Of a stretch of DNA of 64,000 nucleotides, positions 18,695 through 27,675 are shown piece after piece (the stretch's first letter is position 1; each line of letters opens with the position of its first letter). The stretch is from positions 242,894-306,893 of the forward strand of contig NZ_VDMA02000009.1 of the NCBI RefSeq assembly GCF_006334915.2, given 5' to 3'. The position numbers and the translations under genes are program-made. Source of the stretch: Microbispora catharanthi (GTDB lineage: Bacteria; Actinomycetota; Actinomycetes; Streptosporangiales; Streptosporangiaceae). The notes below the pieces were generated by a model. That model had not been told where the DNA came from and searched no databases. It worked only from the letters and a program-made list of their open reading frames with translations.

Positions 18695-19321
18695 CTTCGC
18701 GGGCGCCTTCTCTCGGCTGAAAGAATCGACTTCTTCGACGGTATTCGATGCGCCGTTATCTTCAATTGATTTGTTGTGGGGCCGGCGGGATTCGAACCCG
18801 CACTGTACGGCACCTAAAGCCGCGGTCTCCTGCCGTTGGACTACGACCCCTTTTCCTCTTCCTTTTCCTGCGAAATTCTCGGTTTGAGAATGGCAGTTCG
18901 GGCAGAGGAATCTCAGATTCTCTTTTCTGTTGTCCAGCCAGTTTCCGTTGATGTGGTCGATGTGCAATGTCAGCGGCCGGCCGTGCCAAGTGCCGCCTAT
19001 CTTACAGTCTGCGCAGCGGTAGGGGACTCCCACTTCGCGCAACACCCGCCGGAGCTTGGTGGGCTTCTCGCGGGGAGCGCCCGGGGGGTTCAGGACCAGT
19101 ACCTCTGCCGGAAGGCTCCGTCGCGGCGAGGCCTGCCCCCGCCTGTGGGCCTGGCCGAGGAAGTGGGATGTGTCGATACCGAAGTGCTTGAGGCGGCGGC
19201 TGATGTGGGCGTGGGCGCCACCCGACCATGGGATGCCGAGATAGCGCAGCACGTCGGCGATGCTGCTCGCGGCGGCCGCCGCGTCGGCGAGCAACTCGGG
19301 GGTGTACTTGTACTTCGCCAT
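18563..19321 (-). CDS. HNH endonuclease ORF running in frame through a tRNA gene
   Basis: From ATG 19321 the frame gives 252 residues. Residues 1-55 (MAKYKYTPELLADAAAAASS, GAHAHISRRLKHFGIDTSHF) form the DNA-binding part typical of phage and homing HNH enzymes. The nuclease core has paired zinc-type cysteines C103/C106 and C140/C143 and the catalytic segment H120-I-D-H123-INGNWLDNRKENLRF. The core ends near residue 150. Residues 158-182 are simply the translation of the tRNA (GVVVQRQETAALGAVQCGF...), and no stop occurs until after the ribbon-helix-helix segment. A TTG at 19351 would add ten residues; I prefer the ATG. Base composition between about 18700 and 18990 is clearly more AT-rich than the surroundings, suggesting recent acquisition. 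Confidence 0.8.
   Translation of the reverse strand: MAKYKYTPELLADAAAAASSIADVLRYLGIPWSGGAHAHISRRLKHFGIDTSHFLGQAHRRGQASPRRSLPAEVLVLNPPGAPREKPTKLRRVLREVGVPYRCADCKIGGTWHGRPLTLHIDHINGNWLDNRKENLRFLCPNCHSQTENFAGKGRGKGVVVQRQETAALGAVQCGFESRRPHNKSIEDNGASNTVEEVDSFSREKAPAKMAVMVTADDLAFLERLVSTQGAPSRSSAIRTAIALLRAQSERG
18777..18850 (-). tRNA. tRNA-like gene, apparent anticodon UAG, short variable loop
   Basis: A 74-nt cloverleaf. The 7-bp acceptor stem is GGGGTCG/CGGCCCC with one G/U pair, the discriminator is A, and CCA is not encoded. The T-arm is GCGGG-TTCGAAT-CCCGC. The anticodon stem is GCGGC/GCCGT with loop TTTAGGT, so the anticodon reads UAG (leucine CUA) with G37. The variable loop is only 5 nt, whereas bacterial tRNA-Leu has a long arm. 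The D-arm (GTC/GAC) is weak and one base longer than usual. Positions 1-74 lie wholly inside the HNH reading frame. Its charging identity is uncertain; it could be an accessory tRNA or a decaying copy. Confidence 0.8.
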
Positions 19322-19378
19322 GCCCCGGAAGTTATCGGCCGCCGCCGACAATTCCGGGAGCGTGGCGAAAGGGGTATT

Positions 19379-19846
19379 TCAGGAAATCCCCAGCTCTTTT
19401 GTGAGTCGGGCGACGTGGCCGGTGGCCTTCACGTTGTAGAGGGCCTTCTCGACCTTTCCGTCGGCGTCGATGACGAACGTGGAGCGGATGACGCCCATCA
19501 TGGTCTTGCCGTAGTTCGTCTTCTCGCCGTACGCGCCGTACGCCTTGTGCACGTCCAGGCCGGTGTCGGACAGCAGTGGGAAGGTGAGCGCGTCGCGCTC
19601 GCGGAACTGCCGCAGCTTGGCGGGCTTGTCCTTGGACACGCCCAGCACCACGAAGCCCTGCTCGGTCAGCGCGCCGAGGTTGTCGCGGAAGTCGCAGGCC
19701 TGCTTGGTGCATCCCGGGGTCATCGCCGCCGGGTAGAAGTACAGGATGACCCGCCTGCCGCGGAACGACTCCAGCGCGACCTCGTTGTCGTCGGCGTCGG
19801 TCAGGGTGAAGTCCGGCGCGGCGTCGCCGGGCTGGAGCTTGCTCAT
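19379..19846 (-). CDS. bcp: Thioredoxin-dependent thiol peroxidase (Bcp/PrxQ)
   Basis: A 155-residue peroxiredoxin that reduces peroxides. The peroxidatic cysteine is C46 and the resolving cysteine is C51 in TPGCTKQACDFRD, the atypical two-cysteine PrxQ arrangement. ATG 19846 follows GGAGG with 6 bases between; an upstream GTG at 19849 is less well spaced. Residues LYFYPAAMTPG and GVIRSTFVIDADGKV match the family. The proline five residues before C46 is replaced by Ala-Met (PAAMTPGC rather than the common PKDNTPGC), which is common in actinomycetes. Monocistronic. Confidence 0.93.
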   Translation of the reverse strand: MSKLQPGDAAPDFTLTDADDNEVALESFRGRRVILYFYPAAMTPGCTKQACDFRDNLGALTEQGFVVLGVSKDKPAKLRQFRERDALTFPLLSDTGLDVHKAYGAYGEKTNYGKTMMGVIRSTFVIDADGKVEKALYNVKATGHVARLTKELGIS

Positions 19847-19981
19847 CACGTCCTCCGGAAAAAGGTGACCCGCGGCGATCGGCGGGCAAGCGTCAACCAA
19901 ACTACCGGCTCAGCCCCTGTGCGGGGCGACCGCCGGACCTGGCAGACTGATCACACACGAATACCACAGGAGGGGGATCGC

Positions 19982-20308
19982 ATGGCGGACACCGATCCCG
20001 ATGCGCTGGAACGGAAGATCGAGCGCACGCGGGCGGAGCTCGCTCGCACGGTCGACGCCATCGCGGACCGGGTGAGCCCGAAGCGGGTCGCGGAGCGCGG
20101 CGTCGAGAAGGCGAAGGCCAACGCGCGCGACTTCGTCGCGTCCGTGGAGGACATGGTCCTGGGGCCGCGCACGTACGCCCCGGCCGACGGCGAGGGCGAG
20201 CAGCCCGCTGAGTATGCGGCGCCCAACATCGCTCCGGTGCTGATCGGGATCGGCGTGGTCGTCGTCGTGGGCGCGGCCATCGTGCTGCTGCGCCGCCGCT
20301 CCCGCTGA
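19982..20308 (+). CDS. DUF3618 family membrane protein
   Basis: A 108-residue protein. The N-terminal half (DALERKIERTRAELARTVDAIADRVSP) is the DUF3618 amphipathic helix pair, followed by KANARDFV. A C-terminal membrane helix (about 80-102, VLIGIGVVVVVGAAIVLL) ends in a basic RRRSR tail. The family is of unknown function, probably a membrane-associated structural protein. AGGAGGGGG precedes the ATG. A strong hairpin follows directly. Confidence 0.88.
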   Translation: MADTDPDALERKIERTRAELARTVDAIADRVSPKRVAERGVEKAKANARDFVASVEDMVLGPRTYAPADGEGEQPAEYAAPNIAPVLIGIGVVVVVGAAIVLLRRRSR

Positions 20309-20322
20309 CCCGCCGCCGGACG

Positions 20323-20352
20323 ACGCCGCCGTGACGCGGTTCACGGCGGCGT
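20323..20352. terminator. Perfect 12-bp hairpin between convergent genes
   Basis: ACGCCGCCGTGA (20323-20334) and TCACGGCGGCGT (20341-20352) pair perfectly around the loop CGCGGT. It lies between the DUF3618 gene and the opposing deaminase gene and should act in both directions. Confidence 0.8.
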
Positions 20353-20416
20353 TCGCGTTCTCGCGGGGACGAGCACAGGGACGAGCACAGAGACGATCAG
20401 AGGGCCGGGCCGGCGG

Positions 20417-21592
20417 TCACAGGAAGGTCTTGCCCTCGCCGCGGTAGGTCGGGACCTCCTCGGCCACCCGATCGCCCTCGACGAGGTGCAAGGCGGCGAA
20501 GCGCTCGCACAGCTCCCCGGCCTTCGCGTGGCGGAACCAGACGCGGTCGCCGAGGCGGAGGTCGGCCGCGGCCTCGCCCAGAAGCGGCGTCTGCACCTCA
20601 CCCGCCCCCTCGTCCGAGTGATACCTGAGCCCCGCCGGCAGGTACGGCTGGGGCAGCCGGGTGGGCCCGGGGGCCCCGGAGGCGGGATAGCCCCCTCCGA
20701 GCACGGTCACGACGTCCGGAGCCGGCTTGCGCACGACCGGCAGGGCGAACAGCGCCGCCGGACGGCCGGTGAAGCCCCGGTAGAAGTCGAACAGCCGGGG
20801 GTGGAAGAACCCCGAGCCCGCCGCGACCTCGGTGATCGCCCGCTCGGCGACGGTCTTCTCGATGCTTCCCGTTCCGCCGCCGTTGACGAACTCCAGGTCG
20901 GCGACCTGACGTACGGCCTGTACGATCCGGCCGCGCCGCACGATCAGCTCGCGGCGCGACCGCTCCTGCATCCAGCGCACCGCGCGGCCGTACGGTCCCG
21001 GAACGTCGTCGCCCACCCCGGCGATCTGCGCCTCGTACGCCATGAGCCCGGTCAGCCGAAGCCCGGGACGCTTGGCGATGTGCGCGGCGATCTCGGCGGC
21101 CTGCTCGGGCTCGCGAATCGGCGACCGCAGCGCGCCCGCCCGGAACGCGCCGCCGAAGGCCACGAACCCCGCGTCGACGTCCAGGCACACCCGGATCCGG
21201 TGGGGGAGCCGCAGGCTCTCGATGAGGTCGAGGTGCTCGGGCGAGTCCACCATGACGGTGATCTCCCGTGCCGCGACCTCGTCCGATCCCAGGGCGCGCA
21301 GCGCGGTCCTGTCGGCCGTGGGGTAGGCCACGAGCACGTCCCGCAGGCCGGTGGAGACCAGCCACAGCGCCTCGGGCAGCGTGAAGGCCATGACGCCCGA
21401 GACGCCGTCCATGGCCAGGATCCGTTCGAGCACCGCCCGGCAGCGGATCGACTTGCTGGCCACCCGGATCGGCTTGCCCCTGGCCCGGCGCACCATGGCG
21501 GCCGCGTTCGACCGGAGCGCGTCCATGTCGAGGACGGCGAAGGGCGGCTCAAGGTGGGCCGTCGCCTGGTCGAGGCGCTGTCGGTCGTCCAT
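20417..21592 (-). CDS. PLP-dependent amino acid deaminase/aldolase (D-threonine aldolase-like)
   Basis: A 391-residue fold-type III PLP enzyme. The PLP lysine is K47 in RVASKSIRC. The C-terminal D-serine-dehydratase-like domain carries the metal-binding pair in RVWFRHAKAGELCERF. The family acts on D-amino acids such as D-threonine or D-serine; the exact substrate is not predictable. In related genomes it is often linked to an FAD-dependent sugar-lactone oxidase, which is not seen here. Upstream of the ATG is a 170-bp gap shared with the divergent DUF6286 gene. Confidence 0.85.
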   Translation of the reverse strand: MDDRQRLDQATAHLEPPFAVLDMDALRSNAAAMVRRARGKPIRVASKSIRCRAVLERILAMDGVSGVMAFTLPEALWLVSTGLRDVLVAYPTADRTALRALGSDEVAAREITVMVDSPEHLDLIESLRLPHRIRVCLDVDAGFVAFGGAFRAGALRSPIREPEQAAEIAAHIAKRPGLRLTGLMAYEAQIAGVGDDVPGPYGRAVRWMQERSRRELIVRRGRIVQAVRQVADLEFVNGGGTGSIEKTVAERAITEVAAGSGFFHPRLFDFYRGFTGRPAALFALPVVRKPAPDVVTVLGGGYPASGAPGPTRLPQPYLPAGLRYHSDEGAGEVQTPLLGEAAADLRLGDRVWFRHAKAGELCERFAALHLVEGDRVAEEVPTYRGEGKTFL

Positions 21593-21793
21593 GGGCGCAG
21601 CCTAGTACGGCGTCGCCCGGAAATACATGAGCGAGGTTCACGTTAACCGGGCCCGGGCAAAAACTCCGCCGTGGCGCCGCCATGATCGCGCAAGGCGGCG
21701 GGTGACCCGCCCGTCCCGCCACCGCTCCGTGTACCCATGGTGAGGTGACTACCGAGCGGACGCGGCCCGGTGAGCGGGAAGGGTGAACGGCTG

Positions 21794-22504
21794 ATGAGCG
21801 TCGTGCAGGGAATCCTGGCGGGTTCGTCGGCGAGGAGCGCCAAGGGCGCCGGAAACAACTCGGGCGCCAGAGGCGCGGGCAGCGGCTCGGGCGCCGAGGG
21901 CGCCGAGGGCGCCGAGGGCGCCGAGGGTGCCGGAAGCGACACAGGCGGCAGGGGCGCTGCCGCGGGCCGGCGGAGCGCCGTGCGCGTCCTGCGGCCGGGC
22001 CGGACCCCGGCCGCCGTCGTGGTCGCCGCCGTGATCGCGCTGCTCGGCTGGGTGCTCACCGCCGTGGTCGTCGCCGTCATGCTCGGCGTGTCCCCGCCTT
22101 GGCGGCTGCCGCCCCGGCTGCTGAACCTCACGACGGCCGACCCCGCCGTCCCCGTCGCCGCGATCGGCATGATCGTGTGCGGGGCGGGACTGGTGGCCCT
22201 CGCGCTCGTTCCCGGCCGTCCTCGGCTCATGCCCCTGGAATGCCGGGACCCGCTGCTCGCGATGGGACTGACCCGCGCCGGTCTGCGCCGGACGCTCGCC
22301 GCCTCGGCCCGCGAGGTCGAGCATGTCCGGCGGGCCGACGTCCACATCCTCCGCAGGCGGATCGAGGTCGCCGTGGTGGCCGACGCGGACACGACCGGCG
22401 CCCTCCTGCGCGAGGTCGGCGCCGCGGTCGGGGACCGGCTGTCGGGCCTCGGCGTCCGGTCCCGCCAGGAGGTGGTCGTACGGCTGCGCAGGAGAGGGGG
22501 CTGA
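21794..22504 (+). CDS. DUF6286 (Asp23-linked) membrane protein
   Basis: A 236-residue protein from ATG 21794; an in-frame GTG at 21770 would add eight residues. Residues about 30-45 are a run of four Ala-Glu-Gly units coded by a 9-bp tandem repeat near 21894-21935. Two membrane helices follow (AVVVAAVIALLGWVLTAVVVAVM; VAAIGMIVCGAGLVALALV), then a cytoplasmic domain (about 155-236) resembling the Asp23/Gls24 fold. In actinomycetes this type of protein sits next to Asp23 and AmaP genes that respond to envelope stress. AmaP follows here, but no Asp23 gene is adjacent. Confidence 0.75.
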   Translation: MSVVQGILAGSSARSAKGAGNNSGARGAGSGSGAEGAEGAEGAEGAGSDTGGRGAAAGRRSAVRVLRPGRTPAAVVVAAVIALLGWVLTAVVVAVMLGVSPPWRLPPRLLNLTTADPAVPVAAIGMIVCGAGLVALALVPGRPRLMPLECRDPLLAMGLTRAGLRRTLAASAREVEHVRRADVHILRRRIEVAVVADADTTGALLREVGAAVGDRLSGLGVRSRQEVVVRLRRRGG

Positions 22505-22505
22505 C

Positions 22506-22997
22506 GTGCGTCCGCGTTGGGGAAACCGCGTCGGGCTCCTGCTGGTGGGCCTCGCGCTGGTCGCGGGAGGTTTCGGCCTGCTGACCGCCGTGCGGGGGCG
22601 GCCCGGCGCGGCCCTGATCGACGCGAGCGTGGCCGGCGCGAGCGTGGCCGAAGGGAAGCCGTGGGCGCTGCCCCTGCTGGCCGGGGCGGCCATGGTGCTC
22701 GCCCTGGTCGCGACCCGCTGGCTCTTCATGGCGCTCGGCTGGGGCCGGGTCGGCAGCCGCACCGGCGCCGGCATCGCCATGCTCGGCGTGGCGCTGAAGG
22801 GGATCGACGGGATCGGCCACATCTCGGTCAGGCTCGTGCGCGACGGCAGGCTGCGGGTGTCGGTGTCGCTCCGGCGGTCGGCCGACCTGCGACAGGTGAT
22901 CAGGCGGCTGGACGAATCGGCGGTCTCACGCGTTCGCCGCGCGGTCGGCCGCGACGACGCGCTTGCGGTCGTTCGCCTGCACGTCCGCCGCCGCTGA
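22506..22997 (+). CDS. amaP: AmaP-like alkaline shock membrane anchor protein
   Basis: A 163-residue protein from GTG 22506, one base after the DUF6286 stop. Two N-terminal membrane helices ([40 protein letters not shown]) precede a cytoplasmic domain ending [19 protein letters not shown]. AmaP anchors Asp23 at the membrane in Gram-positive bacteria. Its last 72 bp overlap tail-to-tail with the 3' end of the opposite-strand membrane protein gene, an unusually long convergent overlap. Confidence 0.78.
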   Translation: MRPRWGNRVGLLLVGLALVAGGFGLLTAVRGRPGAALIDASVAGASVAEGKPWALPLLAGAAMVLALVATRWLFMALGWGRVGSRTGAGIAMLGVALKGIDGIGHISVRLVRDGRLRVSVSLRRSADLRQVIRRLDESAVSRVRRAVGRDDALAVVRLHVRRR

Positions 22998-24365
22998 CCG
23001 GCCCCCTGATCTCCCCTCTGCGCGCCATGGCGCGGGGGTCGCGCCCGTGCCGAGGGCGAGCCCGGCGGCCAGGCAGGCGAGCGGCACGACGGGCACCACA
23101 TAGCGGTGGTCGAAGGCGGCGATCAGGGGCGGCAGCAGGAGCAGGACCGCCGCCGCGGCCCAGGGCAGCAGCGCCGTCCACCGCCGGGCCGCCAGCCCGG
23201 CGAGCCCGGCCAGCAGGACCGCCGCCAGCAGCGGCCCGCGCAGGAAGCCCTGCTCCTGGTAGGCGCGCAGCCACCCCGCGAACGGCTCGGCCACCTTCGT
23301 GTCCCCGGAGCTCCCCTGGTAGGCGGTGGTCAGCGCGCTCGCCGTACGGCCGCCGGAGGCGACCTTGGAGGTGAACGGCTTCACCGAGGCGGGGAACACG
23401 TACGCGCTCTGGGTGCCCGGGGCGGGGTAGACCTTCCGGTCCCATTCGAACGCCCACATGGCGTCGTGCAGCCCGGTCGTCAGGAAGTCGAGGGGCTGGC
23501 TGCGGATCGCCAGCGAGGCGAACTCGCTCGCCAGCCGGTCCTTGTCCTTCTTCACCCGCTGGATGGGCGAGTCGGCGGCCCAGATGTAGGCGGGCGCGGC
23601 GAGCCTGGGCTCCGACGGGCACAGCACCGCCAGCTCCTTCGGCGGCTTCATCACCGAGCAGTCGGCGAAGGTCATCGTGCGCGACCACAGCCATGTGCTG
23701 CTGCCGCCCATCCCGTACGACCCGTGGGCGTCGTGGAACCAGACGGCGTACCCGCCGAGCACGGCGGACGCGGCGGCGAGCCCGGCGAGCGCGGTCCTCC
23801 AGCGTCCGGCGAACAGCACCGGCAGCAGCGCCAGCGCGAGCAGGGGCAGCCCGAGGGTGCGGGTGGCCGTGGCGAACCCGAGCAGCAGCAGGGCCGCGAC
23901 GACGGACCACGCGCCCGGGCGAGGGCGCCACAGCAGGATCGTCACGGCGGCCACGACCAGTGCGGTGAACAGCAGGTCCGCCATGACGAGGTGTTCGAGC
24001 TGGATCTGGTGGACGTCGAGCAGCACCGGCGCCGCCGCCAGGGCCGCTCCCCAGCCCGGCAGCCGTGTCCGCCGGCGCAGCACCGCGTAGACGCAGACGG
24101 CCATGCCGAGACCGAGCAGGTGCTGCACGATCACGACGGCGGTGATGCTCCCCAGTGGGCTCAGCACCGCCAGGAACAGCGAGTAGCCGGACGGCCGCGA
24201 GGGCAGCGGCCGCAGGTCGAGGGCCGAGCTGAGGTAGGCGAAGGAGTCGGCCCAGAACCACAGCGCGGGCCGGTAGCCGAGCACGGCGAGCGCGCGCAGC
24301 GCGACGCCCGCCGCCAGCACGATCAGGAACGCCCGATGTGGGCGCAGCGCCTCGCGCCACCTCAC
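22926..24365 (-). CDS. GT-C-like polytopic membrane protein (glycosyltransferase 39-like)
   Basis: A 479-residue protein with about ten membrane helices. The short first loop carries [14 protein letters not shown], including the acidic residue expected at the GT-C catalytic site, followed by [16 protein letters not shown] 150-residue extracytoplasmic loop (about 205-365) and then four more helices follow. It probably transfers a sugar from a lipid carrier to an envelope substrate, but neither donor nor acceptor is known. GGAGGAGGG lies upstream of GTG 24365. The C-terminal tail is basic and overlaps amaP on the opposite strand. Confidence 0.75.
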   Translation of the reverse strand: MRWREALRPHRAFLIVLAAGVALRALAVLGYRPALWFWADSFAYLSSALDLRPLPSRPSGYSLFLAVLSPLGSITAVVIVQHLLGLGMAVCVYAVLRRRTRLPGWGAALAAAPVLLDVHQIQLEHLVMADLLFTALVVAAVTILLWRPRPGAWSVVAALLLLGFATATRTLGLPLLALALLPVLFAGRWRTALAGLAAASAVLGGYAVWFHDAHGSYGMGGSSTWLWSRTMTFADCSVMKPPKELAVLCPSEPRLAAPAYIWAADSPIQRVKKDKDRLASEFASLAIRSQPLDFLTTGLHDAMWAFEWDRKVYPAPGTQSAYVFPASVKPFTSKVASGGRTASALTTAYQGSSGDTKVAEPFAGWLRAYQEQGFLRGPLLAAVLLAGLAGLAARRWTALLPWAAAAVLLLLPPLIAAFDHRYVVPVVPLACLAAGLALGTGATPAPWRAEGRSGGRSAAADVQANDRKRVVAADRAANA

Positions 24366-24463
24366 GTGACGGCCCTCCTCCTCGACGGGAAGTCACCACG
24401 ATATTGGCGAGCCGCACATGCGTCACATCCGCGACATCATGGCGCTCGCCGGCGACGCGAGGT

Positions 24464-25837
24464 TCAGCACTCGATGACGTTGACGGCGAGGCCGCCGCGC
24501 GAGGTCTCCTTGTATTTGTCGAGCATGTCCCTGCCGGTGTCGCGCATCGTCTTGATCGCCTTGTCCAGCGACACGAAGTGGCGGCCGTCGCCGCGCAGCG
24601 CGATGCGGGCGGCGGCGATCGCCTTGATCGAGGCGACGGCGTTGCGCTCGATGCACGGGATCTGGACGAGCCCGCCGATCGGGTCGCAGGTCAGGCCCAG
24701 GTTGTGCTCGATGCCGATCTCGGCGGCGTTCTCGACCTGCTCCGGCGTCCCGCCGAGGGCCTCGGTGAGGCCCGCCGCCGCCATCGAGCAGGCCGAGCCG
24801 ACCTCGCCCTGGCAGCCCACCTCGGCGCCGGAGATGGAGGCGTTCTCCTTGAACAGCACGCCGATCGCGCCCGCGGTGAGCAGGAAGCGGACGACGCCGT
24901 CCTCGTCGGCACCCGGGAGGAAGCGCATGTAGTAGGACAGGACGGCCGGGACGATGCCGGCGGCGCCGTTGGTCGGCGCGGTGACGATCCGGCCGCCCGC
25001 GGCGTTCTCCTCGTTGACGGCCAGCGCGAACAGCGTGACCCAGTCCATCGCCCGCAGCGGGTCGGTCCCGTCGGCCTCGCTCTGCAGCCGCCGGTACAGC
25101 TGGTGGGCCCGGCGGCGCACCTTGAGCCCGCCCGGCAGGACGCCCTCGCGGCCGGTGCCGCGCCGTACGCACTCGGCCATGACCGCCCACAGGTGCAGCA
25201 GACGGGCCCGGATCTCCTCCTCCGTACGGCCGAAGGCCTTCTCGTTCTCCATCGTCAGGCCGGAGATCGACAGGCCGGTCTCGGCGCAGTGCGCGAGCAG
25301 TTCGTGCGCGGTCGTGAAGGCGTACGGCAGCACCGTGTCGTCCGGCTTGATCCGGTCGGCGCCGGTGGCGTTCTCGTCCACCACGAAGCCGCCGCCGACC
25401 GAGTAGTACACCTTCTCGCGCAGCACCGTGTCGTCGGCGTACGCCGTGAACCGCATGCCGTTCGGGTGGTGGGGGAGCGACAGCTTGCGCTCGAAGACGA
25501 GGTGCTCGCCGACCACGAACGGGATCTCGTGCACGCCGTACAAGGTGACCGTGCCGCTCGCCCGCATCGCCGCCAGTCGTTCGTCGACGGTGTCGACGTC
25601 GACCAGTTCCGGCTTGTCGCCGGACAGGCCCAGCAGGACCGCCTTGTCGCTGCCGTGGCCCTTGCCGGTCAGCCCGAGCGAGCCGTACAGGATGGCGTCG
25701 ACCCGGGTCACCTTCTCCAGCAGCCCGTCCTGGTGCAGCCCGCGGACGAACTTGTGCGCCGCCGCCATCGGGCCGCCCGTGTGCGAGCTGGACGGCCCGA
25801 TCCCCACCTTGAACAGGTCGAAGACGCTGATCGCCAT
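24464..25837 (-). CDS. sdaA: L-serine ammonia-lyase (iron-sulfur type)
   Basis: A 457-residue enzyme that deaminates L-serine to pyruvate. The beta domain starts [20 protein letters not shown]. The catalytic alpha domain has the 4Fe-4S ligands in [16 protein letters not shown] and GLTCDPIGG. The last residue is the conserved cysteine of VIEC, known in related enzymes to sit in the active site of the resting form. It lies 24 bp after gcvH and is the last gene of the riboswitch-controlled operon, linking glycine to serine to pyruvate. Confidence 0.95.
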   Translation of the reverse strand: MAISVFDLFKVGIGPSSSHTGGPMAAAHKFVRGLHQDGLLEKVTRVDAILYGSLGLTGKGHGSDKAVLLGLSGDKPELVDVDTVDERLAAMRASGTVTLYGVHEIPFVVGEHLVFERKLSLPHHPNGMRFTAYADDTVLREKVYYSVGGGFVVDENATGADRIKPDDTVLPYAFTTAHELLAHCAETGLSISGLTMENEKAFGRTEEEIRARLLHLWAVMAECVRRGTGREGVLPGGLKVRRRAHQLYRRLQSEADGTDPLRAMDWVTLFALAVNEENAAGGRIVTAPTNGAAGIVPAVLSYYMRFLPGADEDGVVRFLLTAGAIGVLFKENASISGAEVGCQGEVGSACSMAAAGLTEALGGTPEQVENAAEIGIEHNLGLTCDPIGGLVQIPCIERNAVASIKAIAAARIALRGDGRHFVSLDKAIKTMRDTGRDMLDKYKETSRGGLAVNVIEC

Positions 25838-25861
25838 TGACCCTCGCCTCTCAGCCGGCTG

Positions 25862-26254
25862 TCAGGACTCGCCGGAGGTCAGCGCGGTGTACTCCGCGGC
25901 CGACAGCAGGTCCTCCGGCTCCTCCTCCACGCGCACGCGGAACAGCCAGCCCTCGCCGTACGGGTCGGAGTTGACCAGCGAGGGGTTGTCCACGACGGCG
26001 GAGTTGATCTCGACGACCTCGCCGCCGACCGGCGCGAAGATGTCGCTCACGGACTTGGTGGACTCCACCTCGCCGACCGCGTCGCCGGCCGCGACCGTCG
26101 AGCCGACCTCCGAGTGCACCTCCACGTAAACCACGTCGCCGAGCTGCTCGGCCGCGTACGCCGTGATGCCCACCGTCACGGTGAGGCCGTCCTCGATCCC
26201 GGCCACCCACTCGTGTTCCTTGGTGTAGCTCAGGTCGTCCGGAATGGTGCTCAC
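25862..26254 (-). CDS. gcvH: Glycine cleavage system H protein
   Basis: A 130-residue lipoyl carrier protein that shuttles the aminomethyl group between glycine cleavage enzymes. The lipoylated lysine is K67 in [21 protein letters not shown] 26254 has AGGAGGAG upstream and overlaps the gcvT stop by 4 bases (GTGA). The P protein (gcvP) is not in the window. Confidence 0.96.
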   Translation of the reverse strand: MSTIPDDLSYTKEHEWVAGIEDGLTVTVGITAYAAEQLGDVVYVEVHSEVGSTVAAGDAVGEVESTKSVSDIFAPVGGEVVEINSAVVDNPSLVNSDPYGEGWLFRVRVEEEPEDLLSAAEYTALTSGES

Positions 26255-27342
26255 TTGCTCCTCCTGTAGAAAGGCAGATCGACGACGTCGACCGGTTCTT
26301 GGCTGCCCCGGATGTCCACGGCCAGGCTGCCCTTCTCCAGGGCGCCCTCATCGACGTACGCCATGGCGATCGGGCGGCCGAGGGACTGCGACGGGGCGCC
26401 GCTGGTCACCTCGCCGACGACGGCGCCCTCGCGGGTGACCGGGTAGCCGTGGCGGGGCACGCGGCGGCCGCGCGCCACCAGCCCGACCAGGCGCCGCCTG
26501 GTGCCGTTCTCCGCTGCCCGCTCGAGGGCGGCCTTGCCCACGAAGTCGCCGGGCTTGTCGAAGCGGACGACCCGGCCGAGTCCCGCGTCGAACGGCGTGA
26601 TCGCCGCGCTCAGCTCGTTGCCGTACAGCGGCATGCCGGCTTCCAGGCGCAGCGTGTCGCGGGCCGACAGCCCGGCGGGGACGAGCCCGGCGTCCTTGCC
26701 CGCCTCGGCGAGGGCGTTCCACAGGGGCACGGCGTGCTCGTTCAGCACGAAAAGCTCGAAGCCGTCCTCGCCGGTGTATCCGGTGCGCGCGATCAGGGCG
26801 GGCGTGCCCGCGACGACGCCGGGGACGATGGCGTAGTACTTCAGATCGTCGAGGTCGGCGTCGGTCAGCGCGGTCAGGATCTCGGCGCTGCGCGGGCCCT
26901 GCACCGCGACCAGCGCGTACTCGTCCGACCGGTCGGTCACCCGCGCGTCGTAGCCCCGGACCCGGTCGGCGAGCTCACGGGCGACGAGGGCGTAGTTGGA
27001 GGCGTTGGCGACGACCATGTACTGGTCTTCGTCGAGGCGGTAGACGATGAGATCGTCGAGGATGCCGCCGGTCTCGTTCACGATCATCGTGTAGCGGGCG
27101 CGGCCGGGCGCGAGGACGCTGAGGTGTCCCACGAGAGCGCGGTCGAGCGCCTCGCCCGCCTGCGCGCCGACGACGAAGATCTCCCCCATGTGGGACAGGT
27201 CGAACAGCCCCGCGGCCGTGCGCACCGCGTTGTGCTCGGCCGACTCACTGCCGTAGCGCAGGGGCATCTGCCAGCCCGCGAAGTCGGTCAGGGTCGCGCC
27301 CAGACTTTCGTGGACCCCGCGGAGCGGGGTGGATCGGGACAT
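26251..27342 (-). CDS. gcvT: Glycine cleavage system T protein (aminomethyltransferase)
   Basis: A 363-residue THF-dependent aminomethyltransferase. The N-terminal [21 protein letters not shown], the central [10 protein letters not shown] and the folate-site segment [12 protein letters not shown] are all typical. I chose ATG 27342 because GAGG lies 5 bases upstream; a GTG at 27348 also opens the frame. It is the first gene of gcvT-gcvH-sdaA and is preceded by a tandem glycine riboswitch. Confidence 0.95.
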   Translation of the reverse strand: MSRSTPLRGVHESLGATLTDFAGWQMPLRYGSESAEHNAVRTAAGLFDLSHMGEIFVVGAQAGEALDRALVGHLSVLAPGRARYTMIVNETGGILDDLIVYRLDEDQYMVVANASNYALVARELADRVRGYDARVTDRSDEYALVAVQGPRSAEILTALTDADLDDLKYYAIVPGVVAGTPALIARTGYTGEDGFELFVLNEHAVPLWNALAEAGKDAGLVPAGLSARDTLRLEAGMPLYGNELSAAITPFDAGLGRVVRFDKPGDFVGKAALERAAENGTRRRLVGLVARGRRVPRHGYPVTREGAVVGEVTSGAPSQSLGRPIAMAYVDEGALEKGSLAVDIRGSQEPVDVVDLPFYRRSK

Positions 27343-27383
27343 GCGCACCTCGGAAGGACGGATGCTGCGTTTGACTATCGGGC

Positions 27384-27576
27384 ATCCTCCCCCTCTGTCA
27401 TCGGCGCCTGAGAGCTTCGTCCGATCTTTGCCGGACTTTCACCTTCGGCGAGGCCTTCCGGCCTTCTTTCCAGAGGTCACCTGGCCCGCACGGTCCTTTG
27501 CCTTGAGAGGTTCGCGGGGAGGGCTTGCTCCTTCAGGGGCCCTGACCGGATGCCAGGACGCTCTCCCGCACGGGAT
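27384..27576 (-). promoter_or_regulatory. Tandem glycine riboswitch (gcvT element)
   Basis: Read on the minus strand, two glycine aptamers are visible. The first has GGGAGAG, then GAAGGAGCAAGCC and CTCTCAAGGCAAAGGACCG. The second has CTCTGGAAAG, then CGCCGAAGGTGAAAG and AGCTCTCAGGCGCCGATGAC. These are the conserved cores of both aptamers of the gcvT element. It ends about 40 bases before the gcvT start and should raise gcvT-gcvH-sdaA expression when glycine is abundant. The remaining bases to 27675 contain nothing else I recognise. Confidence 0.93.
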
Positions 27577-27675
27577 CACCGGTGTGCTGCAAGCCTAGTG
27601 GTTCGCCGGCATCCCCGTAACCGGCAGGATCGCCCCGATTTCCTCGATCAAGAAATCCGTCCTCGCGGGCTTTCG

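Noticed and set aside
17717..19351. Prophage or integrated element at the tRNA
   Set aside because: No integrase, no direct repeat of the tRNA 3' end and no phage structural genes were seen; only the HNH unit is present.
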